From positions 2,973,343 through 3,037,342 of the forward strand of contig CALSTV010000001.1 of NCBI GenBank assembly GCA_943789365.1: a stretch of DNA of 64,000 bases. The letters run 5' to 3'. The position numbers were made by a program, and so were the translations under genes. The notes beneath the pieces were generated by a model. The model was not told where the DNA came from and searched no databases. It saw only the letters and a list, made by a program, of their open reading frames with translations. Below, piece after piece: positions 1-9,675 of this stretch; within the stretch, counting starts at the first letter, position 1; the number at the start of each line of letters is the position of its first letter. This stretch comes from an uncultured Flavobacteriaceae bacterium. Lineage in GTDB: Bacteria; Bacteroidota; Bacteroidia; Flavobacteriales; Flavobacteriaceae.

Positions 1-1314
1 GTTTTTTAATTTTTTAAGGAAAAGCGCTATAAACATCCCGAACAGAATACAAAAAGCAGCAATTCCGGTAAAAACAGAATATTCACCAAACTCAGTAGCA
101 GATTCACCAAGCAATCCGGCAACTTTATTACCAAGTCCTGTAGTCGCGAAATACAATCCCATCATAAGCGAAGCGTATTTGGCAGGTGCTAACTTAGTAA
201 CGAATGAGAGTGAAACAGGTGACAAACTTAATTCTCCAATGGTGTGAAATAAATAAGCCAATACCAACCAATACATGGCAGAAGAACCTTGTTGTTCGAA
301 CTCAACAGCAGCAGCACTCATAAACAAGAAGCCCAATCCCATAATCACCAAACCAGAAATCATTTTAAACAGAGAGGAGGCTTCTCTTCCTTTTAATTTT
401 CTATTGGCCCAATAGGTAGCTGTTAATGTTCCTAGGGTGATGATGAAGAATGCATTTAACGACTGGAACCAAGAAGCGGGAACTTCCCAGCCCATTAGTA
501 TTCTGTCTGTTTTTTGCTTTGCATATATGTTCATTAGCCCTCCTGCTTGTTCAAAAGCACCAAAGAAGGTAATGACCATTAAAAAGGAAAGAATCAATAC
601 AATTATTCGATCTTTCTCGATCTTTGTCAATGGTGTTTTTAAAATTTCTCTTTCTTGTTCGTTTTTTGAAGTTCCTAAAAAATCGCCTACACCTTCTAAA
701 TGCTTTTGACCTAAAATGAACTGTACCAACCCTAGGATCATACAAATTCCGGCAAGTCCAAAGCCGTAATGCCAACCGTAGACTTCACCTACAAAACCTA
801 CAATCAAACTAGAGAGAAATGCACCCACATTAATCCCTATATAAAAAATAGTAAATCCTTTGTCTCTTCGAATGTCTTCTTTTCCATAGAGTCCACCCAC
901 CATGGTAGAGATATTCGGTTTTAACATACCCACACCCGCTATGATAAAACCTAATCCTGTATAAAATGCCCATAGTTGCTCAATAGCAAGAACGCTGTGT
1001 CCTATTACCAAAAGAATGGCACCGACAATCACAGATTTTTTTTGTCCCAATAGGCGGTCTGCAATAATTCCACCTGGTATGGAGGCTACATATACCAACA
1101 TTGTGTACCATCCGTATAAAGAAAGGGCTTCCATGTCGGTCCAACCTAATCCTGGATTTTGTTCCGTGGTGGCTTGTACTAAATAGAGTACCAAAATAGC
1201 GCGCATTCCGTAATAGGAAAAGCGCTCCCACATTTCAGTAAAAAATAGAACATACAGCCCTTTTGGATGTCCAAATAACTCATTTTGATCGGATCTAATA
1301 GAAGTTGTACTCAT
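1..1314 (-). CDS. POT/PTR-family proton-dependent oligopeptide transporter (3' end cut by window edge)
   Basis: Inner-membrane proton-coupled symporter for di- and tripeptides. The first 438 codons are present and the frame is still open at base 1, so only the C-terminus is missing (family members are usually about 500 residues). The start ATG gives MSTTSIRSDQ. The family ExxER motif is at residues 27-31 (EMWER) and is followed by FSYYGMRA; a PTR-type segment FTIFYIGINVGAF follows near residue 155. Many hydrophobic segments are visible along the length. It begins 27 bp downstream of the S9 peptidase gene on the same strand, so the pair is probably co-transcribed: the peptidase releases dipeptides and this protein imports them. 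The family is clear; the exact substrate range is inferred. Confidence 0.93.
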   Translation of the reverse strand, partial: MSTTSIRSDQNELFGHPKGLYVLFFTEMWERFSYYGMRAILVLYLVQATTEQNPGLGWTDMEALSLYGWYTMLVYVASIPGGIIADRLLGQKKSVIVGAILLVIGHSVLAIEQLWAFYTGLGFIIAGVGMLKPNISTMVGGLYGKEDIRRDKGFTIFYIGINVGAFLSSLIVGFVGEVYGWHYGFGLAGICMILGLVQFILGQKHLEGVGDFLGTSKNEQEREILKTPLTKIEKDRIIVLILSFLMVITFFGAFEQAGGLMNIYAKQKTDRILMGWEVPASWFQSLNAFFIITLGTLTATYWANRKLKGREASSLFKMISGLVIMGLGFLFMSAAAVEFEQQGSSAMYWLVLAYLFHTIGELSLSPVSLSFVTKLAPAKYASLMMGLYFATTGLGNKVAGLLGESATEFGEYSVFTGIAAFCILFGMFIALFLKKLKN

Positions 1315-1341
1315 GTGTATAGGTATGTAAGATGTGTAAAA

Positions 1342-3501
1342 TTATTTTAAATGTTGGTCTAAAAATTTAGACATTTTTGTAAAGAGGTGGAGCCTTGTAT
1401 TTTGTCCTCTGTAGATTCCATGAGCACGATCTGGATAGATGGCTTGGTCGAAATCCTTGTTTTCTTTAATCAAGGCATTGGTCATGCGGTAGGCGTTTTG
1501 AACATGTACATTGTCATCACCAGTTCCATGTACAATTAAATAATTTCCTTTGAGTTTTTCAGTGTGAAAAAGAGGTGAGTTTTCATCATAACCACTTGGG
1601 TTTTCTTGCGGTGTTTGCATATAGCGTTCTGTGTACACGCTATCGTAGAATCTCCAAGAGGTCACTGGTGCAACGGCTATTGCTGTGCTAAAAACGTCAT
1701 TTCCTTTTAAGAGGCAGTTGGTTGACATAAAGCCTCCATAACTCCATCCCCAAATACCAATATTGTCGGCATCAATATAATTGAGTTTTCTCAATTCTTT
1801 TGCGGCGTTTATTTGATCGATGGTCTCGTATTTACCCAATTCTTTATAGGTTACTTTTTTAAAAGCTGCTCCTTTAAAACCTGTACCTCTTCCATCGACA
1901 CAGGCAACAATGAATCCTTTTTGGGTTAGGTAATGAAACCAATAGTCATTATAGCTATTCCAGGAATTTGCAACTTCCTGTGAGCCGGGCCCTGAATATT
2001 GAACGAGTAGTAATGGATATTTTTTTTCTGAGTCGAAATTTGCAGGTTTTAACATCCACATATTAAAGGTGCCGTTTTCAGTGTTAAGTTCAGAAAACAC
2101 CTTATGAGAAAGATTGTAAGAATTCAATTTTTCCGCCACCTGCTTGTTGTTCTTTATTTCTTTGATGCGTTTTTTACTGCTGTACAGGTGGTAACTTGTA
2201 GGTGTGCTTACATCAGAATGATTCAGAATGAAATAGTTTTTGTCTTTGCTAAAGTCTGCATCGTTTGTACCAGTGGTGGCACTAAGTCTCTTTTTCGATC
2301 TTCCGTTGAGTCCAATTTTGTAAATGGTTCGGTTGGTGCTTCCATCTTCCACAGATTGATAAAAGACGGTTTTTGTCTTAGGATTGAGACCATAAAATTT
2401 GGTGACTTCCCAATTTCCTTTAGTGATTTGTTTTTTTAGTTTTCCATTAGCACTATAGTGGTATAAGTGGTTAAAACCATCCTTTTCACTAGGCCATATA
2501 AAACTGTTGTCTTTTAAAAAAGTGAGGTCATTTATGTTGATAACATCGACATAGGCCTTGTTTTTTTCTTCAAGAGTCAAGGTCGCACTCAAGTCTTTTG
2601 TGTTGATGGAGAAAAGTTTGAGCTGATTTTGATGTCTGTTTAGTGTCACTGCGGCAAGCTTATCATCTTTATGAGTCCATGTAATATGTGGAATGTATTC
2701 GTAATCTCCTAGCGCTATGTTCTGGGTTGTGTTCTCGTTGATATCGTATAAGTGGAGTGAAACTTTTGAATTCTGTTCTCCTGCTTTGGGGTATTTAAAG
2801 GTTTGACTACTTGGGTACAGTGCATTGCCTACAATGTCCATGGAGAAAAATGGAACTTCTTTTTCGTCGAATTTAAGAAACGCAATTTTATCACTGTTTG
2901 TACTCCATACAAAGGCTTTTACAAATGAAAACTCTTCTTCGTAGACCCAATCCGTAACGCCATTGATGGTAAAGTTCTTCTTTCCGTCCGAAGTTACAGG
3001 AATGGTTGTATTGGTTTCTAAGTTTTTCAAATAGATGTTATTTTCTTTGACATAGGCAATCATTTTACTATTCTTAGAAAAGGTAGGTTCTTGTATTGGT
3101 GCGTCATCAACCAATATTGCCTTTTTTGTAGCCACGTCGTAAACATAATAGACACTTTTAGAGGAGTGTCTATAAATGGATTCTGAATTGGTGCTTAAAA
3201 GGATTTTACTTTCATCTTCGTTGAACGCGTAGTCGTCAAAATAAGCTAGGTCTTCTAAGTTTTTGCTATCTATAAGCGTTTCTGTTTTTTCTAAAGTGGC
3301 ATAATTATAAACATCAATTGCTGTGCTTTTTGAATCATAATTGAAACTTAGTAAACTGTATTTGTCATTGTTCATAGGTTGGTAAGACTGAAGATAGTCT
3401 TCTCTAAATTCACCTTTCCAAATAGCTTCTAGTGTAAGTTGTTGTGTTTGTGAAAATAAAACAGATGGGATTCCTACGAATAGGTACAATAATTTATGCA
3501 T
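1342..3501 (-). CDS. S9B dipeptidyl peptidase IV-type serine peptidase
   Basis: Exported prolyl-oligopeptidase-family enzyme that removes N-terminal dipeptides. A start at the Met of MHKLLYLFVGIPSVLFSQ gives a normal signal peptide; an upstream in-frame ATG at 3525 would add eight charged/polar residues before it and is less likely. The N-terminal two thirds form the beta-propeller, and the C-terminal third is the alpha/beta hydrolase. Numbered from the 3525 start, the nucleophile is S595 in GWSYGG, the acid lies in GTGDDNVH (about 671) and the histidine is H702 in DRAHGI. The motif YSGPGSQEV is also typical of DPP4-like enzymes. It lies upstream of the peptide transporter on the same strand, which suggests joint peptide scavenging. 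Confidence in the family is high. Confidence 0.93.
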   Translation of the reverse strand: MHKLLYLFVGIPSVLFSQTQQLTLEAIWKGEFREDYLQSYQPMNNDKYSLLSFNYDSKSTAIDVYNYATLEKTETLIDSKNLEDLAYFDDYAFNEDESKILLSTNSESIYRHSSKSVYYVYDVATKKAILVDDAPIQEPTFSKNSKMIAYVKENNIYLKNLETNTTIPVTSDGKKNFTINGVTDWVYEEEFSFVKAFVWSTNSDKIAFLKFDEKEVPFFSMDIVGNALYPSSQTFKYPKAGEQNSKVSLHLYDINENTTQNIALGDYEYIPHITWTHKDDKLAAVTLNRHQNQLKLFSINTKDLSATLTLEEKNKAYVDVININDLTFLKDNSFIWPSEKDGFNHLYHYSANGKLKKQITKGNWEVTKFYGLNPKTKTVFYQSVEDGSTNRTIYKIGLNGRSKKRLSATTGTNDADFSKDKNYFILNHSDVSTPTSYHLYSSKKRIKEIKNNKQVAEKLNSYNLSHKVFSELNTENGTFNMWMLKPANFDSEKKYPLLLVQYSGPGSQEVANSWNSYNDYWFHYLTQKGFIVACVDGRGTGFKGAAFKKVTYKELGKYETIDQINAAKELRKLNYIDADNIGIWGWSYGGFMSTNCLLKGNDVFSTAIAVAPVTSWRFYDSVYTERYMQTPQENPSGYDENSPLFHTEKLKGNYLIVHGTGDDNVHVQNAYRMTNALIKENKDFDQAIYPDRAHGIYRGQNTRLHLFTKMSKFLDQHLK

Positions 3502-3630
3502 GAATGCGTTTTTGATTAAAGTCACAATTTAGCTAAAAAAAAGGAAAAAAGAACGAAGATTTTTAGATTATATTTTTGTGTACTCGGTAAATAAGTTCTG
3601 TAAAAAATTAATATAAAACAATTAAATTTC

Positions 3631-3638
3631 TATATTTG
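3631..3638 (+). promoter_or_regulatory. TAnnTTTG -7 element before the PorP/SprF-like gene
   Basis: TATATTTG matches the Bacteroidota -7 consensus and ends 39 bp before the ATG at 3678. A second match, TATTTTTG, lies at 3571-3578. No convincing TTG -33 element is seen for either, so which is used is open. Confidence 0.4.
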
Positions 3639-3677
3639 AAACTTGCTAGTTTACTATATAGACTAGGCTATTACTTT

Positions 3678-4664
3678 ATGAAAATACTAAAAAAACTGTT
3701 ACCCCTTAGTTTTGTGTGTTTGTTGAATTTTTGTGTTAGTGCACAAGAGACACTACCTATTTATTCAGATTATTTATCTGATAATGTGTATTTGTTACAC
3801 CCGGCAGCTGCAGGAATTGGAGATTCAGGGAAAATTCGACTGACAAGCCGCACGCAATGGAAGGATGTAGACAATGCACCTTCGTTACAAACCTTAAGTT
3901 TTCACAATAGAGTTGGATCGGTGTCTGGACTAGGGTTAATTCTCTTTAATAACGAAAATGGATACCATTCGCAAAAAGGTTTTCAAACCACCTATGCTTA
4001 TCATATAAATTTATCGAATAGTTATAGAACGTTTGAGCAGTTATCTTTTGGTTTGTCTTTGACATTGGTTCAAAATCAGTTCGATACAAGTATCTTACCT
4101 CCAACGGGTATCGACCCTTCCTTAATAGATATTGCAAATAGCGATGGTTATTTTAATGGAGATTTTGGAATGGCGTACCATCGAGATAAATTTTTTAGTT
4201 ATTTGACCATAAAGAATATGTTTTTAACGACTAAGACAGATGATGTTTTGGAACCAATTGATTTAAGCAAGTTTATTTTAAGTGCAGGTTACTTTTTTGG
4301 TGAAGAGAAATCTTTGCAATTCGAACCTTCTGTAATGGCTTTGTATGAGCCTCATTTTGGAAGAACTCAGGTCGATTTGAACTGTAAGGTGTATAAGGTA
4401 ATCAACGGAACCCAACTTTGGGGAGCCTTGTCTTATAGAACAAGTTTTGGAGGAGAACAGATTGAAAACACCAATTTTATTACACCTATTATCGGAATTA
4501 ACTACGAGAAGTTTTTATTTTCTTATACCTATTCAGAACAGTTAGGAGATTTGGGGCTGGTTGTAAAAGGTGGGTATCATCAGTTGACTCTAGGTTTGGA
4601 TGTTTTTGTGAGAAAGTCGAGACTGGCCGCTTGTCCAAACATCAACTCGAGTTACTTTTACTAA
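3678..4664 (+). CDS. PorP/SprF-family outer-membrane protein (type IX secretion-associated)
   Basis: Predicted outer-membrane beta-barrel of the PorP/SprF family, whose members assist type IX secretion or surface anchoring of adhesins. The ATG at 3678 starts a signal peptide (MKILKKLLPLSFVCLL, cleaved after VSAQ); an upstream TTG at 3636 would place 14 residues in front of it and overlaps a promoter element, so it is rejected. The sequence then shows YLLHPAAAGIG, FHNRVGSVSGLGLILFNNENG and alternating aromatic beta strands typical of the family. About 328 residues is the usual length. Unlike most sprF genes it does not directly follow a giant adhesin gene in this window, so its cargo is unknown. 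Confidence 0.85.
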   Translation: MKILKKLLPLSFVCLLNFCVSAQETLPIYSDYLSDNVYLLHPAAAGIGDSGKIRLTSRTQWKDVDNAPSLQTLSFHNRVGSVSGLGLILFNNENGYHSQKGFQTTYAYHINLSNSYRTFEQLSFGLSLTLVQNQFDTSILPPTGIDPSLIDIANSDGYFNGDFGMAYHRDKFFSYLTIKNMFLTTKTDDVLEPIDLSKFILSAGYFFGEEKSLQFEPSVMALYEPHFGRTQVDLNCKVYKVINGTQLWGALSYRTSFGGEQIENTNFITPIIGINYEKFLFSYTYSEQLGDLGLVVKGGYHQLTLGLDVFVRKSRLAACPNINSSYFY

Positions 4665-4722
4665 AAAAGAGAATGTTTAATCATTTTTACCTAACTGAAT
4701 TATTTTGTCTTAATTTTACGAT

Positions 4723-5238
4723 ATGATATTGAAAGAAGTTAGAGGCCATAAACCTCAATTTGGAAAAGATTGTTTTCTTGCTGAAAATTCGGTCATTGTG
4801 GGGGAAGTAAGTATGGGAAATCAATGCAGTATATGGTACAATGCAGTGCTGCGAGGTGATGTACATTATATAAAAATGGGGAATAAGGTGAATATTCAGG
4901 ACGGTGCCGTCGTTCATGCAACTTTTGAGAAATCACCTACCACCATAGGTAATAATGTTTCTGTGGGGCACAATGCGATAGTACATGGATGTACTATAAA
5001 AGATAATGTACTGGTAGGAATGGGGGCCATTGTAATGGATGATTGTGTTGTTGAGAGCAATAGTATTATTGCGGCTGGAGCTGTGGTTGCTAAAGGAACT
5101 CATATTAAATCTGGTTCGGTATATGCTGGTGTTCCCGCAAAAAAAATTAAAGATATTAGTGAAGAACTTCTTACAGGAGAAATCCACAGAATAGCGGAAA
5201 ATTACATCAAATATGCAGGATGGTTTAAGGAAGAATAG
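4723..5238 (+). CDS. Gamma-carbonic anhydrase-like hexapeptide-repeat protein
   Basis: Left-handed beta-helix protein of the YrdA/PaaY/CaiE group, a trimer that binds a metal between subunits. Hexapeptide repeats run from about residue 20 to 150. The three histidines expected as zinc ligands in the gamma-carbonic anhydrase fold are present: H65 in VVHAT, and H83 and H88 in VGHNAIVHGC. The terminal segment (GVPAKKIKDIS) is typical of the family. Many members have weak or no measured carbonic anhydrase activity, so the activity is not certain. It lies 95 bp upstream of guaA on the same strand, but guaA appears to have its own promoter. Confidence 0.88.
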   Translation: MILKEVRGHKPQFGKDCFLAENSVIVGEVSMGNQCSIWYNAVLRGDVHYIKMGNKVNIQDGAVVHATFEKSPTTIGNNVSVGHNAIVHGCTIKDNVLVGMGAIVMDDCVVESNSIIAAGAVVAKGTHIKSGSVYAGVPAKKIKDISEELLTGEIHRIAENYIKYAGWFKEE

Positions 5239-5321
5239 ACGACTTAAATCTATGTTGAAATCATTAAAAATAAATTCTTAAAAATAATTTTCAAACGTTC
5301 GCTCATTTATGAATTAAGTTT

Positions 5322-5329
5322 TATTTTTG
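5322..5329 (+). promoter_or_regulatory. TAnnTTTG -7 element abutting the guaA start codon
   Basis: TATTTTTG ends only three bases before the guaA ATG. If transcription begins the usual few bases after the element, the mRNA has almost no leader. No clear TTG -33 element is visible at the expected distance. Confidence 0.5.
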
Positions 5330-5332
5330 CGC

Positions 5333-6865
5333 ATGCAACAAAAAGTACTTATTCTAGATTTCGGATCGCAATTCACGCAACTTATTGCACGTAGAGTTAG
5401 AGAACTCAACATCTATTGCGAAATACATCCCTATAACAGTGAAAAGTTTTCAGTGGATGATTACAAAGCAGTTATTCTTTCAGGTAGCCCTCATTCGGTA
5501 AGAAGCGAGGAAGCACCACAACCAGATCTTTCAAAGATTAAAGGATTAAAACCTTTATTGGGAGTGTGTTATGGCGCACAATACCTAGCGCATTTCTACG
5601 GAGGTGAGGTAGGAGCTTCTAAAACAAGAGAATACGGAAGAGCAAATCTTTCTTTTGTAGATCACTCTAATGAACTGTTCGAAGGTATAGAAAAAGACAG
5701 TCAGGTATGGATGAGTCATTCGGATACAATTTTACACTTACCAGATACCTATAAGCGTATTGCAAGTACCCACGATGTGGAAAATGCAGCTTATAAGATT
5801 GAAGGAGAAGACACCTATGCAATTCAATTCCATCCTGAAGTATATCATTCTACAGATGGTTTGACTTTGTTAGAGAATTTTTTGGTTAAAATTGCAGATG
5901 TTGCACAAACTTGGACACCAGATAGTTTTGTAGATTCAACCGTTGACGCCATAAAAGCGAAAGTAGGAAACGACAAAGTGGTTTTAGGTTTGTCTGGTGG
6001 AGTAGATTCTACGGTAGCTGCCGTGTTGTTGGATAAAGCAATAGGGAAGAACCTTCATTGTATTTTTGTAAACAATGGATTGCTGAGAAAGAATGAATTT
6101 CAAAACGTTTTGAACCAATATGAAGGTATGGGATTAAACGTAAAAGGCGTAGATGCTTCGGCACGCTTTTTGGAAGCTTTGAAAGGAGAATCTGATCCAG
6201 AGAAAAAAAGAAAAATTATTGGACGTTGTTTTATTGAGGTGTTTGATGAAGAATCTCATTTGTTGACAGATGTAAAATGGTTGGCACAAGGAACAATATA
6301 TCCAGATGTTATTGAATCTGTCTCTGCGACAGGAGGGCCTTCTGCAACTATAAAATCACATCACAATGTTGGTGGACTGCCAGATTTTATGAAATTGAAA
6401 ATCGTGGAGCCGCTTCGAATGATATTTAAAGATGAGGTGCGTCGTGTAGGAAAATCTTTAGGAATTGATCCTGAACTGCTAGGAAGACATCCTTTTCCTG
6501 GACCAGGCATGGGAATACGTATCTTAGGTGATATCACCGCAGAGAAAGTGAGAATATTGCAAGAAGTAGATGCTGTTTTTATAGATGGTTTGAAAGCTTG
6601 GGGATTATATGATGGTGTGTGGCAAGCAGGTGCTATGTTGTTACCGGTGAATTCTGTTGGTGTGATGGGAGATGAACGAACTTATGAAAAGGTTGTGGCT
6701 TTGCGAGCTGTAGAGTCAACAGACGGTATGACGGCAGACTGGGTGGATTTACCTTATAAGTTTCTACAAGAAACATCTAACAAAATCATCAACAATGTAA
6801 AAGGTGTCAATAGAGTTGTTTACGACATTAGTTCTAAACCACCTGCTACAATTGAGTGGGAATAA
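5333..6865 (+). CDS. guaA: GMP synthase (glutamine-hydrolysing)
   Basis: Converts XMP to GMP using ATP and the amide of glutamine, the last step of guanine nucleotide synthesis in the cytoplasm. The 510 residues hold both modules in order: a class I glutamine amidotransferase with C79 in GVCYGAQ and H167/E169 in FHPEV, then the ATP-pyrophosphatase P-loop SGGVDST at 221-227, then the GMP synthase dimerisation domain ending in KPPATIEWE. The ATG giving [13 protein letters not shown] matches the conserved family N-terminus; an in-frame TTG six bases upstream overlaps the promoter element and is rejected. A hairpin follows the gene. Confidence 0.98.
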   Translation: MQQKVLILDFGSQFTQLIARRVRELNIYCEIHPYNSEKFSVDDYKAVILSGSPHSVRSEEAPQPDLSKIKGLKPLLGVCYGAQYLAHFYGGEVGASKTREYGRANLSFVDHSNELFEGIEKDSQVWMSHSDTILHLPDTYKRIASTHDVENAAYKIEGEDTYAIQFHPEVYHSTDGLTLLENFLVKIADVAQTWTPDSFVDSTVDAIKAKVGNDKVVLGLSGGVDSTVAAVLLDKAIGKNLHCIFVNNGLLRKNEFQNVLNQYEGMGLNVKGVDASARFLEALKGESDPEKKRKIIGRCFIEVFDEESHLLTDVKWLAQGTIYPDVIESVSATGGPSATIKSHHNVGGLPDFMKLKIVEPLRMIFKDEVRRVGKSLGIDPELLGRHPFPGPGMGIRILGDITAEKVRILQEVDAVFIDGLKAWGLYDGVWQAGAMLLPVNSVGVMGDERTYEKVVALRAVESTDGMTADWVDLPYKFLQETSNKIINNVKGVNRVVYDISSKPPATIEWE

Positions 6866-6903
6866 TAATACTTGTACAGTACAACTATTTTAATTAATTT
6901 GTG

Positions 6904-6950
6904 AGAACCATTCTGAAGGAAATGAACATCTTTGGAATGGTTCTTTTATA
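6904..6950 (+). terminator. Probable terminator after guaA
   Basis: Perfect 10-bp inverted repeat, AGAACCATTC at 6904-6913 and GAATGGTTCT at 6935-6944, with a 21-base loop and a T-rich tail (TTTTATA partly overlapping the stem). It sits 38 bp after the guaA stop and ends just before the LysM gene, so it probably separates the two transcripts. Confidence 0.55.
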
Positions 6951-6960
6951 CAATGTGAAT

Positions 6961-8799
6961 ATGAAGAAAATAATATTTTTGTTAATTGTTTTTTTAGTTT
7001 CAACGTTTTCTGTTTCTGCACAGCAAAAGAAATATATCACATATAAAGTTAAAGAAGGGGAGAGTGTTCGTAATATTGCGAAGGACTTTGATGTAAAGTC
7101 AAAAGAAATATTGCGGTTGAACCCTGGTTTACGAAAACGACCTGCAACAAACACAGTGATATTAATTCCGAATGTAAATTATGATCCAAATACGATTGTA
7201 GCTATTTCCAAAGAAAATCATATTGTGCACCCCAAAGAAACCTTGTACGGTATTTCAAAGTTGTACAATGTAAGTATTGAATCGTTGTATGCAACGAACC
7301 CAGCACTAGCTCTTGATGGTTTAAAGATTGGAATGGTCTTAGAAATTCCATCGGAAAAATTATTGTCTAAAGAAGAACTCTTACAACAAGAAATTGATTC
7401 GTGGGCAGAACATTTTGTGCTGCATACGGTGGTTAAAGATGATACCTATTATAGTTTGACTCGCTTTTATAACGTTTCTGAGGAAAGTTTAAAAACCATG
7501 AACCCAAAACTGTCGGAAGGACTTCAGTTAGGGATGGTAATTAAAATAAAAGAAAAAGTAGACCCAATTGTCTTAGATTCTATCGCTTCAATTGCGTTTA
7601 AAGATAGTATTGTTTGGAACAAGCCACTGAATATAGCAATGGTATTGCCGTTTAAGTTTACTAAAAATGATACCTTGACGAAAGAGCTATTGTTTTCGAC
7701 GAAAAACAATCTTGTGAATATTATTACGGATTTTTATTTAGGAGCAGAAATTGCTATAGATTCTCTTAAAAAGCAAGGAATACCAATTAATGTATCTGTA
7801 TATGATTCTGAAAATAATAAAGATACCATTCAGCAATTGGTGACTTCAAAAGCTTTTGAAACTACAGATGTTGTTTTTGGTCCTGTGTTTAGTAAGCACG
7901 TAGATATGTTGGCATCTCAGTTGGATAGTATTCCTGTGATATATCCATTCTATTCTAGTAAGCAAAAGGACTTTAAGAGTGAAAATATCGTGCAAACAGC
8001 TACGGGTAGAAGGATTTTAAAACGCACAGTTTTGGACTACTTTAATGATATATACACCAATGAGCATGTGGTTATTGTAAGTGATGAGAAAATTGAGTCT
8101 AAAAAAGAAATGATTGAGATTTCAGAGTTTCTCAAAGAAAATGACTCGATCGACAAGGTGCATTATTTACAGCCAGAGAATGGTTATATCAGCAATGAAC
8201 GCTTTGTGGCAGCTGTGGATACTTTAGGTGTAAATTGGGTGTTGTTAACCACAAACAACAAAGTGGTTACGGCCGATGTTATCAATAACTTGAAAGCGTT
8301 GCCTAACAATCCAGAAGTGCGTTTGTTTGCCTTTGAAAAGGCGAATAATTTCGATAAAGTAAGTAACAACCAATTGGCTAAAATGCGTTTTGTCTATGCC
8401 AGTTCAGGTGTGCTACATGATTCTTTACAGCCGGTATCAGATTTTTATGAAAAATACCAACGTAAGAACAATGCATTTCCTTCAACACATGCGTTAAGAG
8501 GATTTGATGTAGTGTATGATGTGCTTATGAGGATGGCATCTGATGAGTCATTGTCATTGCAAACTACTTTCGAAAAAGGGGCGTCCAAGCGCTTGAGAAG
8601 TACTTTTGATTATAATTTTAAAATGTATGGAAGCCCAGTGTATAATGAAGCCGTTTATTTAAGAGCTTATAAAGACGATTTAACCATTGAGGTAATTGAA
8701 CATGAGAAAATCGAAGAAATAAAAACTTCAGAGCCATTAATTGATTCTGAAAACGTTGAAGATATCAATACAATTCAGGTTAAAGACTCCTTACCATAA
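6961..8799 (+). CDS. LysM-repeat protein with periplasmic-binding-protein-like C-terminal domain
   Basis: Exported cell-wall-binding protein. The ATG at 6961 starts a clear signal peptide (MKKIIFLLIVFLVSTFSVSA, residues 1-20); a start 60 bases upstream would lie inside the guaA terminator hairpin. Three LysM domains follow, roughly residues 25-70, 86-130 and 152-197, each with the KxGESVxxIAxxFxV or equivalent pattern. From about residue 215 to 580 the protein resembles a type 1 periplasmic-binding fold (IAMVLPFKF, FYLGAEIAIDSL, DVVFGPVFSKHVDML). The combination is recurrent in Bacteroidota, but no ligand or enzyme activity is known to me. The acidic tail (590-612) has no recognisable motif. 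Confidence 0.88.
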   Translation: MKKIIFLLIVFLVSTFSVSAQQKKYITYKVKEGESVRNIAKDFDVKSKEILRLNPGLRKRPATNTVILIPNVNYDPNTIVAISKENHIVHPKETLYGISKLYNVSIESLYATNPALALDGLKIGMVLEIPSEKLLSKEELLQQEIDSWAEHFVLHTVVKDDTYYSLTRFYNVSEESLKTMNPKLSEGLQLGMVIKIKEKVDPIVLDSIASIAFKDSIVWNKPLNIAMVLPFKFTKNDTLTKELLFSTKNNLVNIITDFYLGAEIAIDSLKKQGIPINVSVYDSENNKDTIQQLVTSKAFETTDVVFGPVFSKHVDMLASQLDSIPVIYPFYSSKQKDFKSENIVQTATGRRILKRTVLDYFNDIYTNEHVVIVSDEKIESKKEMIEISEFLKENDSIDKVHYLQPENGYISNERFVAAVDTLGVNWVLLTTNNKVVTADVINNLKALPNNPEVRLFAFEKANNFDKVSNNQLAKMRFVYASSGVLHDSLQPVSDFYEKYQRKNNAFPSTHALRGFDVVYDVLMRMASDESLSLQTTFEKGASKRLRSTFDYNFKMYGSPVYNEAVYLRAYKDDLTIEVIEHEKIEEIKTSEPLIDSENVEDINTIQVKDSLP

Positions 8800-8814
8800 A
8801 GAGCGTATACTCAA

Positions 8815-9552
8815 TTATAAAAATTGAAGATTGTTTTTTAAGATTGGATCCAATAGTTTTAAATTGGCTTTTGTACCTAGTTTTTGCAAAGCACTAACAT
8901 GTTTTTCGTGATGCACGTCTGATCCGGCAAAATCTATCATGTTGTTTTCAATTAACTTTATAGCTGTCTTCTTAACAGCAGGGCCGTAGTATCCTGTCAA
9001 AGAAAGTAAATTGATTTGAAAACGACAGCCAGCATTTTTTAATTTTTCATACATGTCAAACTTTTGATGATAGAAGTTATAACGCTCTGGATGCGCTAAG
9101 ATGGGGTTGTAGCCAGCCAATTGAATGTCAAATAACATTTCGAATAGATTTACTGGGGCACTGAAATAAGACATTTCAACAAGAAGGTTGTCTTCTTTAA
9201 TGGTGAGCAGATCTCTTTCCTTTAATAATTTGCAAAACTGTTCGTCTAGCATGTATTCTGCTGCAGCGTCAATTTTTATATAACCCAAGTCGTTTTTTTC
9301 CAAGGCTTCTTGAACCAACTCGAGTTTGTCTAAAATTGTGTCACTACTGTTTTGCCATACACTTCCTAAAACATGAGGTGTAGTAATGAAATTTTGAACC
9401 CCCATAGTATCTAATTTTGAAATGAGCGCAATAGTATCTTCCATCGATTTCGCTCCGTCATCTATTCCCGGAAGTAAGTGGGAGTGGATATCTACGAAAT
9501 CCATTGGGAATATTTCGGAACTGATCTTTTCTTTCTTGAAAAAGTTTAACAC
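8815..9552 (-). CDS. CpsB/YwqE-type PHP-fold tyrosine-protein phosphatase
   Basis: Manganese-dependent phosphatase of the PHP superfamily that dephosphorylates bacterial tyrosine kinases controlling capsule and exopolysaccharide synthesis. The metal-binding motif DIHSHLLPGIDDGA lies at about residues 21-34; further conserved stretches are TTPH, AHPERY and GSDVHHEKH near the C-terminus. The start is GTG, giving MLNFFKKEK, which agrees with the family N-terminus and with the promoter element just upstream; an internal ATG at 9504 would remove that part. No tyrosine kinase gene lies beside it, so its partner is elsewhere. It converges on the LysM gene with 15 bp between the stops. Confidence 0.9.
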   Translation of the reverse strand: MLNFFKKEKISSEIFPMDFVDIHSHLLPGIDDGAKSMEDTIALISKLDTMGVQNFITTPHVLGSVWQNSSDTILDKLELVQEALEKNDLGYIKIDAAAEYMLDEQFCKLLKERDLLTIKEDNLLVEMSYFSAPVNLFEMLFDIQLAGYNPILAHPERYNFYHQKFDMYEKLKNAGCRFQINLLSLTGYYGPAVKKTAIKLIENNMIDFAGSDVHHEKHVSALQKLGTKANLKLLDPILKNNLQFL

Positions 9553-9579
9553 GTCTTAGTATTTAATTCAAAACAAGTG

Positions 9580-9587
9580 CAAATTTA
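9580..9587 (-). promoter_or_regulatory. TAnnTTTG -7 element before the CpsB-type phosphatase gene
   Basis: The minus strand reads TAAATTTG here, 27 bp upstream of the GTG start at 9552, which would give a leader of roughly 20-25 bases. No TTG -33 element is evident. Confidence 0.45.
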
Positions 9588-9675
9588 GCAAAATATCTGC
9601 GAAAAGCGTTCTTCTAAATAGATAACATTTAATAATCCTTAAAGTGAATTTACTTAAAATATTTTGAAGAAAATC

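Noticed and set aside
2104..2439. 111-codon plus-strand frame inside the S9 peptidase gene
   Set aside because: Antisense frame within a complete gene with catalytic residues; no recognisable protein features.
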